Below, piece after piece: positions 1 to 5,443 of a stretch of 5,619 nt of DNA. The notes under the pieces were generated by a model. That model worked only from the letters and a program-made list of their open reading frames with translations. It did no database searches and was not told the DNA's origin. The stretch is from an uncultured Tidjanibacter sp. (GTDB lineage: Bacteria > Bacteroidota > Bacteroidia > Bacteroidales > Rikenellaceae), in contig CAKUKW010000140.1 of assembly GCA_934663885.1 (NCBI GenBank), positions 1-5,619 on the forward strand, in the 5' to 3' direction. The translations under genes and the position numbers were made by a program. Position 1 is the stretch's first letter. The number at the start of each line of letters is the position of its first letter.

Positions 1-277
1 CTTCACGGAAAGGAACGTCGGCCACCACTTCAATATATCCTTTCGTTTTACGTCCGTAACCCCTGGACAGTACCGCAACAGTGTATCTTTCCCCGAGTCT
101 GGGAATAAGGAACTCTATCATGGGGGTTTTACCCGTTCCCCCGACGGTGATATTCCCCACACATACGAGCGGAATGTCATACTTCTCCCGCTTGATTATC
201 TTGGCATCGAACATAAAATGCCTGAACCGCAGACCGATATTATAGAAGAAAGAGGCTATGGCACGGAGAAGGATCAT
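1..277 (-). CDS. lpxK: Tetraacyldisaccharide 4'-kinase, N-terminal part (cut by window edge)
   Basis: LpxK phosphorylates the 4' position of the tetraacyldisaccharide-1-phosphate precursor with ATP, giving lipid IVA, a late step of lipid A synthesis at the inner membrane. I translated the 92 visible residues by hand. They begin [17 protein letters not shown], a hydrophobic N-terminal helix typical of this membrane-associated kinase. Residues 38-52 follow as [15 protein letters not shown], which carries the family's P-loop (GGTGKT), then [10 protein letters not shown] at 71-80, the conserved LpxK block. Family members are about 330-360 residues, so roughly the last three quarters lie beyond base 1. 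The start is the ATG at 277-275; a TAA lies in frame four codons upstream, so no longer start exists. There is no Shine-Dalgarno sequence. The gene follows the deiminase gene on the same strand, but a terminator and its own promoter separate them. Identification is secure from the motifs. Confidence 0.96.
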   Translation of the reverse strand, partial: MILLRAIASFFYNIGLRFRHFMFDAKIIKREKYDIPLVCVGNITVGGTGKTPMIEFLIPRLGERYTVAVLSRGYGRKTKGYIEVVADVPFRE

Positions 278-355
278 GCGGTTAACTTAGTATAAGAATT
301 ATATGGTACTGCCTTATGGATTACAAATCAACCCTTTAATATTTAGTCTAATTTT

Positions 356-386
356 CAAAATTACACTAAATATATATACGATCAAA
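356..386 (-). promoter_or_regulatory. Bacteroidota-type promoter for lpxK
   Basis: Read on the minus strand, TTTG (386-383) is followed after 19 nt by TAATTTTG (363-356). This matches the Bacteroides primary-sigma consensus (TTTG near -33, TAnnTTTG near -7) at every fixed position and with usual spacing. Transcription would start near 350, giving lpxK an A/T-rich leader of about 75 nt. It lies between the deiminase terminator and the lpxK start, where a promoter is expected. The transcription start itself is inferred. Confidence 0.72.
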
Positions 387-463
387 CTTTTATGTTGTTT
401 TTTAACAAATAATTATGTCCCGGTACCTGAAAAGGACGGAACTTTAACGGATTTATTGTGGCG

Positions 464-491
464 AAATAAAAATAGCGCCCATGGAGGCGCT
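464..491 (-). terminator. Intrinsic terminator after the arginine deiminase gene
   Basis: On the minus strand a 6-bp GC-rich stem AGCGCC/GGCGCT (491-486 with 479-474) closes a 6-nt loop and is followed directly by ATTTTTATTT. It starts 25 nt after the TGA stop of the deiminase gene. The hairpin plus T-tract fits a rho-independent terminator and suggests that the deiminase transcript ends before lpxK. Confidence 0.75.
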
Positions 492-516
492 CTTTATAGT
501 TGTGCCGGCAATGAAA

Positions 517-1695
517 TCAGAACACCTCGTCGGGCTCAAGGATCTGTGTCATGCAGTGTGCCGCGCCGTAACCCCTTATCAGGTTCGTAAGAGGTACCCA
601 TACGACATTTACGCCGAGTGAACGCAATTCGTCCTGCAACTTTTGCGACTGACCAGCCACAGCCATTATATGGCGCGGTTTTATGGTAAGGTAATTATTT
701 GCGAATTTGAGTTCGTCCTCGCGTGCGATGGGAATGACCGTCATGCCCAGCGTGTTTTTGAGGTAATCCACGAAATCCATGTTTTCGGCAATTTTAAGGT
801 ACGGCGCACCTTCGGCGGATCTTTCGTAAACGTCGACAGTAAGGTACCGGTCGCTGTCGGGACCCGCCTTGTAACGCTCTTCAGACAGGGTCGCCAGATC
901 GCGGTCGATAACGTTGAAGTATGTGTCGAGGTGCATCTGCTCCTGCTCAAGCCAATTGTCCTTAACGACCATAAGCCTGTCGTACCCGAGCAGGTTACGG
1001 CTCATGAGCTGCTCAATGGCGGCCGGAGTGGTGCGTAGTCCGCAGCCTATGAATGCGCTGTTAAAGAACTGGAGGAAATCGCCTCCCTCGAGGTAAGCGT
1101 CCTCGCCTTCGATATGTGCTATTACCGGTACGCCTATTTTGTCGAGGCAGAACTGGGCTATTCGACACTCGGTTTCACGCTGAGGCGAGTTCATGCGGCC
1201 GATAACTATCCCCTTCGAGGTTGCTATCATCTGGTCACGCATATAGAGCATATTCATCAGCGGGTACTGTATGTATGTCGCTGTGATGCCGGTATTGCTT
1301 TCCGTGGAATCGAGTACTATTTCGGGCTGCAGGAAAATAATCCGTACCAGGTCGCGCGGACTCGCTTTGGCAAGAACCTCACTCTTGTAAGCCTCCTGCG
1401 CGGCGGCCTCCCCGGGAATATTGTCAGTATTGTAGATAAGGAACTCGGACGCGAATTCACGAAGGTCGTCGAGCGCTTTCCCCTGTATCGTCTTTCCATC
1501 CCCGTCGAGTGTGTCTTTTAATAGAATTTCCCTGACGGTGAGTACTTTCGCCCCTGATTCTGTAAGTTCTCTTCGATAATTGGCATGCTCGGCGGCGGCC
1601 TGTTCGATGTTGAGGTAATCCGAGAACAGGGCTGCGTCGGGATGCATAACTCCCAGGAACAGTTCGTCGGTAGGCTCGTGCATTAATATTCTCAT
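517..1695 (-). CDS. arcA: Arginine deiminase
   Basis: Predicted cytoplasmic enzyme that hydrolyses L-arginine to L-citrulline and ammonia, of the guanidino-modifying (amidinotransferase-fold) superfamily. The 392-residue length is slightly below the usual 400-420. Catalytic positions are all visible: YMRD with D154, LEGGD with E203, MHLDT with H255 and D257, and the nucleophile C381 in GAAHCMT. Other ADI-like blocks are MNSPQRETE (168-176) and FANNYLTI (331-338). R374 before the nucleophile may correspond to the substrate-gating arginine, which is inference. The N-terminus is short: it opens at MRILMHEP, where homologues usually carry a few residues more (a strand ending in HRP/HEP), and a TAA two codons upstream rules out extension. 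The C-terminus ends QILEPDEVF. No ornithine carbamoyltransferase, carbamate kinase or arginine/ornithine antiporter gene is in the window, so it appears monocistronic. The symbol is by family; a related citrulline-forming or peptidyl role is less likely given the intact HLDT and CMT motifs. Confidence 0.9.
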   Translation of the reverse strand: MRILMHEPTDELFLGVMHPDAALFSDYLNIEQAAAEHANYRRELTESGAKVLTVREILLKDTLDGDGKTIQGKALDDLREFASEFLIYNTDNIPGEAAAQEAYKSEVLAKASPRDLVRIIFLQPEIVLDSTESNTGITATYIQYPLMNMLYMRDQMIATSKGIVIGRMNSPQRETECRIAQFCLDKIGVPVIAHIEGEDAYLEGGDFLQFFNSAFIGCGLRTTPAAIEQLMSRNLLGYDRLMVVKDNWLEQEQMHLDTYFNVIDRDLATLSEERYKAGPDSDRYLTVDVYERSAEGAPYLKIAENMDFVDYLKNTLGMTVIPIAREDELKFANNYLTIKPRHIMAVAGQSQKLQDELRSLGVNVVWVPLTNLIRGYGAAHCMTQILEPDEVF

Positions 1696-1701
1696 AAAAA
1701 C

Positions 1702-1785
1702 TTATTTATTCCCTTTGTGCCCGTCCAGAAGCCAGAGAATCATGTAGACCGGCGATACGAAGGACGCATACAAAGCGGGCTTCAT
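1702..1785 (-). CDS. Possible 27-aa hydrophobic small protein or leader peptide
   Basis: A short ATG-to-TAA frame encodes MKPALYASFVSPVYMILWLL followed by DGHKGNK. Residues 4-20 are hydrophobic enough for one membrane segment, and the tail is polar and basic. It ends six bases before the deiminase ATG and is in the same frame, separated only by TAA and two codons. A TAA five codons upstream of its ATG bounds it. It starts roughly 30 nt after the predicted transcription start, so it would be translated from the deiminase mRNA. I do not recognise it. It could be a leader peptide affecting translation of the deiminase gene, a free-standing small membrane protein, or chance. The absence of a recognisable ribosome site and its length keep confidence low. 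Confidence 0.3.
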   Translation of the reverse strand: MKPALYASFVSPVYMILWLLDGHKGNK

Positions 1786-1804
1786 CTGGGATTTGGTTTA
1801 TCGG

Positions 1805-1966
1805 ATGTCCAATCGGTGCGTAAAAGTAGGAAAATTCCCGATACCTTACAAGGCGTCGGAATTATTTAAATACGGCCGGAGACGGAACTTTATTTTATAC
1901 TTTGCGGGCATTACCCACCAGGCCGGAGGATATTATCCAAAAGTCGTTATTGAAAGCAAGGAATAG
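1805..1966 (+). CDS. Weak candidate 53-aa ORF, plus strand
   Basis: An ATG-to-TAG frame encodes 53 residues starting MSNRCVKVGKFPIPYKASEL and ending GGYYPKVVIESKE. It stays open upstream of the ATG to a TAG at about 1744, some 20 codons more. Composition is protein-like and slightly basic (RRR in the middle) with no signal peptide or membrane segment. Against it: there is no ribosome site, no plus-strand promoter in front, no recognised family, and it lies over the likely minus-strand promoter of the deiminase gene. It might be a remnant of a decayed gene or a chance frame. I list it only because the gap is otherwise unexplained. Confidence 0.15.
   Translation: MSNRCVKVGKFPIPYKASELFKYGRRRNFILYFAGITHQAGGYYPKVVIESKE
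1821..1851 (-). promoter_or_regulatory. Candidate promoter for the arginine deiminase gene
   Basis: On the minus strand TTG (1851-1849) is followed after 20 nt by TACTTTTA (1828-1821). This matches the Bacteroidota -7 element TAnnTTTG except for the last base. Transcription would begin near 1815, giving about 120 nt of leader ahead of the deiminase ATG and placing the 27-codon mini-ORF in the leader. Position and spacing are right but the -7 box is imperfect. Confidence 0.45.
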
Positions 1967-2147
1967 CTGCAAAAGGATAGCCCAACTCCCTATTTTGTTA
2001 ATATCGCAATGCATTTAATGTAAAAATATGACCAGGTATGTTAATTGCCACTATGTTCTGCAATATCTAATATACTATTTATTTGAGAGGGCTTACCATT
2101 TCTTACTTAATTTGTATTCGCTCAGGTGATTTTATTGTATAAATATT
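1967..2147. other. A/T-rich intergenic stretch, no gene seen
   Basis: Together with the weak ORF before it, this is the gap between the divergent deiminase and lipoprotein genes. I checked both strands and found no convincing coding frame, no tRNA-like cloverleaf and no terminator hairpin with a T-tract. Base composition shifts from moderate GC to strongly A/T-rich toward the lipoprotein promoter. Confidence 0.5.
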
Positions 2148-2177
2148 TTGTTATCATAGATATATGATATATATTTG
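2147..2177 (+). promoter_or_regulatory. Strong Bacteroidota-type promoter for the lipoprotein operon
   Basis: TTTG (2147-2150) is followed after 19 nt by TATATTTG (2170-2177), a full match to the Bacteroides primary-sigma consensus TTTG-N19-TAnnTTTG. Transcription would start near 2182-2184, leaving a leader of about 45 nt that ends in an A/T-rich run before the ATG at 2228, typical of this phylum's Shine-Dalgarno-free starts. Confidence 0.75.
2152..2169. repeat. Inverted repeat filling the promoter spacer; possible operator
   Basis: TATCATA (2152-2158) and TATGATA (2163-2169) are perfect 7-bp inverted arms around GATA. The 18-bp dyad occupies all but one base of the spacer between the -33 and -7 boxes (2151-2169). 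A dimeric regulator bound there would exclude RNA polymerase. A/T-rich dyads do arise by chance in such sequence, so the operator role is inference. Confidence 0.45.
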
Positions 2178-2227
2178 TTAGCAACCTGCTTGCAAACAGG
2201 GAAAATCTAACTTAAAATATTATTATT

Positions 2228-2818
2228 ATGTTTAAAAAAATCCTGTACTTTAGTATTGTTTTAACAATCGCGTCCTGCAGCGATCCGGGTAAATTATCAG
2301 ACGTGCAGACCCTCATCCCAGAAAATATCGTAACCGTGGCCGATGAGTCCGTTTTTATTGAGAATTATAACGGAACAGGTATTAATGTTGCCGTTCATAA
2401 TTTGAATGAACCCGGAACCAGGACGTCCGGGGACGGTCAATGGCAATGGATCGTAATCGAAAACGGGGTATACGAGGTATCTTTTAAATTAAGGATTGTG
2501 GAACTGTCGCCCGGCGTTACACATACCACTCATTTTGCCGACTCAGGTGAAACAATAGCGTCATTCTTATGTGAATACGGAAATGTTATAGAGATCGAAG
2601 TGCCTGAAGGAGATGATCCTGCCGGCCCTATGTACGGATGGTTTAAAGACTGGAAGGATTGCACCAAAAAGAGGTACGGCGAAATGATGGATATCATTAA
2701 TAATAATGAGGATTCGGAAGGAATAGCCAATGGTAATAATACGGCAGTGCCTCTCATTACGGAAGCCGCGGTTGCTATAGCTGCCGGCATACATTGTTTG
2801 GATAAGGATAATTGGTAA
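2228..2818 (+). CDS. Uncharacterised Bacteroidota lipoprotein, 196 aa
   Basis: The N-terminus MFKKILYFSIVLTIASC is a lipoprotein signal peptide: a basic start (KK), a hydrophobic core at 5-14 and a lipobox IASC with lipidated C17. The mature protein (C-S-D-P-G-K...) is acidic and probably sits in the periplasm or on the outer membrane. Segments at 35-58 and 71-92 look like beta strands, for example QWQWIVIENGVYEVSFKLRI, suggesting an Ig-like or small beta-sandwich domain; this is inference. Three further cysteines (C115, C145, C190) occur. An acidic, asparagine-rich stretch (155-172) precedes a mildly hydrophobic alanine-rich tail (173-189). I recognise no family or catalytic motif. The ATG follows a good promoter with a 45-nt leader and no Shine-Dalgarno. 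The stop is 19 nt before the membrane-protein gene, so the two are probably cotranscribed and may work together at the envelope. Confidence 0.88.
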   Translation: MFKKILYFSIVLTIASCSDPGKLSDVQTLIPENIVTVADESVFIENYNGTGINVAVHNLNEPGTRTSGDGQWQWIVIENGVYEVSFKLRIVELSPGVTHTTHFADSGETIASFLCEYGNVIEIEVPEGDDPAGPMYGWFKDWKDCTKKRYGEMMDIINNNEDSEGIANGNNTAVPLITEAAVAIAAGIHCLDKDNW

Positions 2819-2837
2819 TAAGTAAAATATAATTGAT

Positions 2838-3263
2838 ATGATAGCGGATTATACAACTTTTAGATTATTGTTGATTGCTTTGGCCATCGTTCTTTTCATA
2901 ACGGGATGGATAATGCTTTTGAGGGGATATAAAAAATACGGATACTCGTTCGCGTGGACCCTGGCACCTTTTGCGGGGATTATTTTCAGCTTTCCTATAT
3001 ATTTCGCACTCAAAGAAAAGGCGCTTAAACTGGCGGGTGATGACCGGTCGGTAAAAGGCGCACACAGGCAATTGATAGCGGCAGTATGGGCTACCGTAGC
3101 GGTTTTTCTGTGGATTCTGATATCGGGGGTCGCGTTCTTCATGTCTGCCTTCGAAACCATGGACGTAAACATGGGAAATTGGATGCAGCTTATATTTATC
3201 GGTGTCTGCGCGATATGTGTCCTGCTTTTAATTGCCATCCTACTGTTGGGTAAGAAGAAATAG
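2838..3263 (+). CDS. Small integral membrane protein, four predicted helices, 141 aa
   Basis: Four hydrophobic segments are visible at about residues 8-28, 37-58, 79-102 and 115-137. The short first loop (RGYKKYGYS) and the longer middle loop (59-78, with K60, K62-K64, R70, K73, R77) are both basic, and the C-terminus ends LLLGKKK. Basic middle loop and tail favour both ends inside the cytoplasm, although the basic first loop fits this less well. There are no conserved charged residues inside helices that would suggest a transporter, and no enzymatic motif. I do not recognise the family. It starts 19 nt after the lipoprotein stop, with A-rich sequence (AGTAAAATATAATTGAT) before the ATG, and ends just ahead of a strong terminator, so it is the last gene of the operon. 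A long open frame lies antisense to it (2849-3277) but lacks context. Confidence 0.85.
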   Translation: MIADYTTFRLLLIALAIVLFITGWIMLLRGYKKYGYSFAWTLAPFAGIIFSFPIYFALKEKALKLAGDDRSVKGAHRQLIAAVWATVAVFLWILISGVAFFMSAFETMDVNMGNWMQLIFIGVCAICVLLLIAILLLGKKK

Positions 3264-3278
3264 AATTTACTTTTCATA

Positions 3279-3321
3279 ATTAAAAGCCCCTGTATGAAAC
3301 CATCACTCAGGGGCTTTTAAT
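3279..3321. terminator. Bidirectional intrinsic terminator between convergent genes
   Basis: Perfect 14-bp arms, ATTAAAAGCCCCTG (3279-3292) and CAGGGGCTTTTAAT (3308-3321), flank a 15-nt loop. The GC-rich core with A-tract on one side and T-tract on the other is the classic two-way terminator. It begins 15 nt after the membrane-protein stop on the plus strand, and about 110 nt beyond the stop of the minus-strand lipoprotein gene, so it can stop transcripts from both sides. Confidence 0.88.
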
Positions 3322-3429
3322 ATACTCTAAAAAATTGCCGGTCAGGGCATGACAAATGGAATTTTGCCATACGACAGGAGACGCCGGCCCGGTATCCCCT
3401 GCATATTTTTCAATTCTTTCCTGCTCAGA

Positions 3430-4389
3430 CTAAGGAAGTTTAACGGTCAGCTTGATGGCGTTATCCCTTGAAATACCCCTGCTGTAAATGAGGAATTTGC
3501 AGCCGAAACCAGTGCACCCGTTAAGGGTGGCGATGGTATGCGTGTACGGTCCCTTTTTTTCGGGGTGCTCGTACAGGTAGCCGGGGGTATTGAGTACGGT
3601 ATTATATGCCGCCACTACGGTTGGCTTTGCGGTCGGGTTCCGCGGATTAATCATATAAGTAAATCCACGTTCCAGATACGCCACCCGGCATACAGATTGA
3701 TTGTAGTTACGCCAGTAGCCCAGGAGGTTTTTCTTCTGCGAATCGAATTTTATCCGCACCTCATCCCCTTGAATGCTCGCTTTTACGTGTAACCTGCGAT
3801 CCACATCCCCGCGTGTCGGAGGCATGTCATACCGGTTATATGCGACGCCTTCGTTCGTATATTCTACCTGCGGCCTGGTCACGAAGTCGACTGACGCGTC
3901 CGATTGCCATGTCTCCTTGTAATTAGAGATCTCATTCATGTTTATGATGCGCCCGCCAACTTGCACATTCCCGAAAGCATTTACAACATTGGCAACAGCC
4001 GGATCATTCGTGGGCAGATAGAATACGTAATCTGTTTCGTCATCATAATTAAAGATAAAAAGGCCGGAATAGTATTCCCTGACCATATCCATTTGTTTCA
4101 CGTCGGTGCAAAGTTCCATCTGGTCGCTTGCCATCCACATGGCATCCAACTGAGAGGTGAAATTCTTTTCCGCATACCATGCCGCTTTCTGGTATTCTTC
4201 AAGCGATTCGAGCATGGCAGCGGTGGAATAAAGGTCTTCCCAGTTGTCGAAACTAAGCGTGTTGTCGCTGAACTCTATCGGGGAGAGTATGGCGGATGGT
4301 ATTTCCACTGCGAAGTCCTTTCCGGAATTCTCCCTGTTACAGCCGGTAAAAGCCAGCAAAAGCACTAAACAAAAAATTGTCTTCTTCAT
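3430..4389 (-). CDS. Uncharacterised Bacteroidota lipoprotein, 319 aa
   Basis: MKKTIFCLVLLLAFTGC is a clear lipoprotein signal peptide with lipobox FTGC and lipidated C17. The mature part is predicted to be exported and outer-membrane anchored. Residues 46-79 (LSFDNWEDLYSTAAMLESL... then EEYQKAAWYAEKNFTSQ) resemble a segment common near the N-terminus of many Bacteroidales lipoproteins: an aromatic/acidic start, a short helix, a conserved tryptophan and a final F-T/S. The rest alternates strand-like stretches (YVFYLP 121-126, VRIKFDSQKK 211-220, FTYMINPRNP 243-252) and ends in a cysteine pair, C292 and C297, in NGCTGFGCKF, which could form a disulphide. It may belong to one of the Bacteroides DUF48xx lipoprotein families of about 300 residues, but I cannot confirm which. 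There is no catalytic motif. It is a single gene on the minus strand, facing the other lipoprotein operon. The leader is A/T-rich without a Shine-Dalgarno, and the promoter is not clear. Confidence 0.87.
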   Translation of the reverse strand: MKKTIFCLVLLLAFTGCNRENSGKDFAVEIPSAILSPIEFSDNTLSFDNWEDLYSTAAMLESLEEYQKAAWYAEKNFTSQLDAMWMASDQMELCTDVKQMDMVREYYSGLFIFNYDDETDYVFYLPTNDPAVANVVNAFGNVQVGGRIINMNEISNYKETWQSDASVDFVTRPQVEYTNEGVAYNRYDMPPTRGDVDRRLHVKASIQGDEVRIKFDSQKKNLLGYWRNYNQSVCRVAYLERGFTYMINPRNPTAKPTVVAAYNTVLNTPGYLYEHPEKKGPYTHTIATLNGCTGFGCKFLIYSRGISRDNAIKLTVKLP

Positions 4390-4700
4390 AATAGTTATTT
4401 ATTAAGGTTTCCCATTATTGGGCATCTTTGCGGGGAATACTAAGTTATGTCATTTTAACGCAAAGCAGTGACACAAAAAGGCTTAATAATATAGTATTAA
4501 GAATTTTAGTATATTTTAAGGCAATTTTTCAGTACAATGCCAAGGAGCGTGAAAGAACAGAATAATCAAGCCTTGCACCCGCCGCTGCGGCGAAGCTTTT
4601 GCAAAAGTTAAAAACAATAGGAAAGTGAATTTTAAATTCGTGTGAATTTGCTTGATGGAGGGCCGGCGTGTTTTATCACATATTATACCCCTCACGGATA
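4390..4700. other. Intergenic gap with palindromes, no gene seen
   Basis: This 311-nt A/T-rich gap separates the lipoprotein start from the end of the YgjP-like gene, both minus strand. It should hold the lipoprotein promoter, but no full TTTG/TAnnTTTG pair was found; the best partial match is TTTG, 18 nt, TAGTATTC near 4433-4462 on the minus strand. It also holds a short dyad CCCATTATTGGG (4411-4422) in the lipoprotein leader, a dyad GAATTTTAAATTC (4627-4639) with GTGAATTT-type repetition beside it, and the GC-rich nested palindrome listed separately. The open frame across 4516-4809 is a shadow of the neighbouring gene. Confidence 0.5.
4573..4604. repeat. GC-rich nested palindrome (REP-like candidate)
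   Basis: An inner perfect dyad CGCCGC-T-GCGGCG (4580-4592) is enclosed by outer arms TTGCA (4573-4577) and TGCAA (4600-4604). A second 12-bp palindrome, CTTTTGCAAAAG, overlaps the right side (4596-4607). The GC-rich block stands out from the A/T-rich gap. It may be a small extragenic palindromic repeat or a weak minus-strand transcription end; the following minus-strand bases are only loosely T-rich. Copies elsewhere in the genome cannot be tested here. Confidence 0.35.
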
Positions 4701-4735
4701 TTAAAAGATCCCCGGACGGTATGAGCGGATCTCTT
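4701..4735 (-). terminator. Possible terminator overlapping the end of the YgjP-like gene
   Basis: Read on the minus strand, bases 4735-4727 can pair with 4711-4703 in a 9-bp stem (one G-U pair) ending in GGATCTTTTAATAT, so the T-run and the stop codon are part of the structure. The loop is about 15 nt. The stem is modest and partly inside coding sequence, so this is a tentative call. Confidence 0.3.
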
Positions 4736-5411
4736 TTATGTACTCTTTCTCCCGGCCCCCGAGGTGAGAGTCCAGCAGACTGTGGAATTTTTCCGAATGA
4801 TCTTTGCATTTAGTGTGACAGAGCTCATGCAGGATGATGTATTCTACCAGGTGGGCGGGCAGCAACATTAGGTAAACGCTCAGCGATATGTCGTCCCTGC
4901 CGGAACAGCTTCCCCATCTCGACCGGGTCGCACGTATAGTTACGCTACGGTAGCGGAAACCGTGCTCCCGGGCGAGCCTTTCAACCATCGGCGGCAGTAT
5001 CGCCTTGGCTTCCTTACGCAAGGCCCGCAGGATTGACGTCCTGACCGCCTGCTGTACTTCGTCCGACTCCGGCAGCATATTTTCAGGGTAGGAGACGGTT
5101 ATTCTGCCGGTTGAAATGCGGCCCGATATTTTATCGCCAGGAACAGCCCTGATCTCCAGTCCGTGCATTGCAGTACGATAGGGGGGCAGTATGGGATGAT
5201 CGGGATATTTCTCCCGGATCTTCTTTACCGTCTTTTCAATCCATTCCGATTTTTCCTCTATAAAAGCCATACCACCCTTCAGCGGGCACAGCGCAGGCAA
5301 CGTCAGCCTGATCTTTCCCGGAGGCCTTACCGAAACGCTTATTCGTTTAGCCCTCCGGGTACGCAGGACGGCTATCTCTCCGAAGAGGGGATGTACCACC
5401 GTTTTACTCAT
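4701..5411 (-). CDS. YgjP/DUF45-family metallopeptidase-fold protein
   Basis: A 236-residue cytoplasmic protein of normal length for the YgjP-like (DUF45) family. The N-terminal strands match family pattern: IAVLRTRRAKRISVSVRP (13-30), then GKIRLTLP (32-39). The diagnostic C-terminal block is present: RWGSCS (165-170), HELCH at 195-199 (HExxH, with H195 and H199 as zinc ligands and E196 catalytic) and DHSEKFH (204-210), where H205 is the likely third ligand. The zincin-like site appears intact. The E. coli homologue YgjP has been linked to UTP pyrophosphatase activity, but the biological substrate of the family is not settled, so I give no gene symbol. No signal peptide is present. The start ATG (5411-5409) lies 32 nt after the PAP2 stop, so it is probably downstream in the same operon. 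Confidence 0.92.
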   Translation of the reverse strand: MSKTVVHPLFGEIAVLRTRRAKRISVSVRPPGKIRLTLPALCPLKGGMAFIEEKSEWIEKTVKKIREKYPDHPILPPYRTAMHGLEIRAVPGDKISGRISTGRITVSYPENMLPESDEVQQAVRTSILRALRKEAKAILPPMVERLAREHGFRYRSVTIRATRSRWGSCSGRDDISLSVYLMLLPAHLVEYIILHELCHTKCKDHSEKFHSLLDSHLGGREKEYIKEIRSYRPGIF

Positions 5412-5443
5412 TCAAATGTATGGTAAAATAAGCTGAACGATGG

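Noticed and set aside
303..590. Plus-strand 95-aa frame
   Set aside because: It runs across the lpxK promoter, the deiminase terminator and the 3' end of the deiminase gene on the other strand. It has no promoter or family resemblance and its composition changes abruptly where it enters antisense coding DNA.
643..1521. Plus-strand frames at 643-1038, 914-1096 and 1114-1521, and minus-strand frames at 741-950 and 1317-1499
   Set aside because: All are shadows of the arginine deiminase gene, whose frame carries every conserved motif.
2181..2200. Small hairpin CCTG/CAGG in the lipoprotein operon leader
   Set aside because: The stem is only four base pairs, too short to call a riboswitch or regulatory RNA element.
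2849..3277. Minus-strand 142-aa frame opposite the small membrane protein
   Set aside because: The plus-strand reading has the operon context, a promoter, correct spacing and a clear helix pattern. The antisense frame would have to start inside the terminator region and shows no domain.
3538..4368. Plus-strand frames 3538-3792 and 3904-4368
   Set aside because: They are antisense shadows of the 319-aa lipoprotein, which has a signal peptide and lipobox in its own frame.
4433..4462. Partial promoter for the 319-aa lipoprotein (TTTG, 18 nt, TAGTATTC)
   Set aside because: Only four of six fixed bases of the -7 element match, so it is not listed as a promoter.
4516..4809. Minus-strand 97-aa frame
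   Set aside because: It overlaps the end of the YgjP-like gene out of frame and then runs through noncoding palindromic sequence. No start signal or family resemblance was seen.
5413..5420. TACATTTG on the minus strand just before the YgjP-like start, a perfect -7 box
   Set aside because: No TTG lies at the right distance upstream, and transcription would start at about the ATG itself. It would need a leaderless mRNA, so cotranscription with the PAP2 gene is simpler.
5163..5426. Plus-strand 87-aa frame
   Set aside because: It is antisense to the N-terminal part of the YgjP-like gene.
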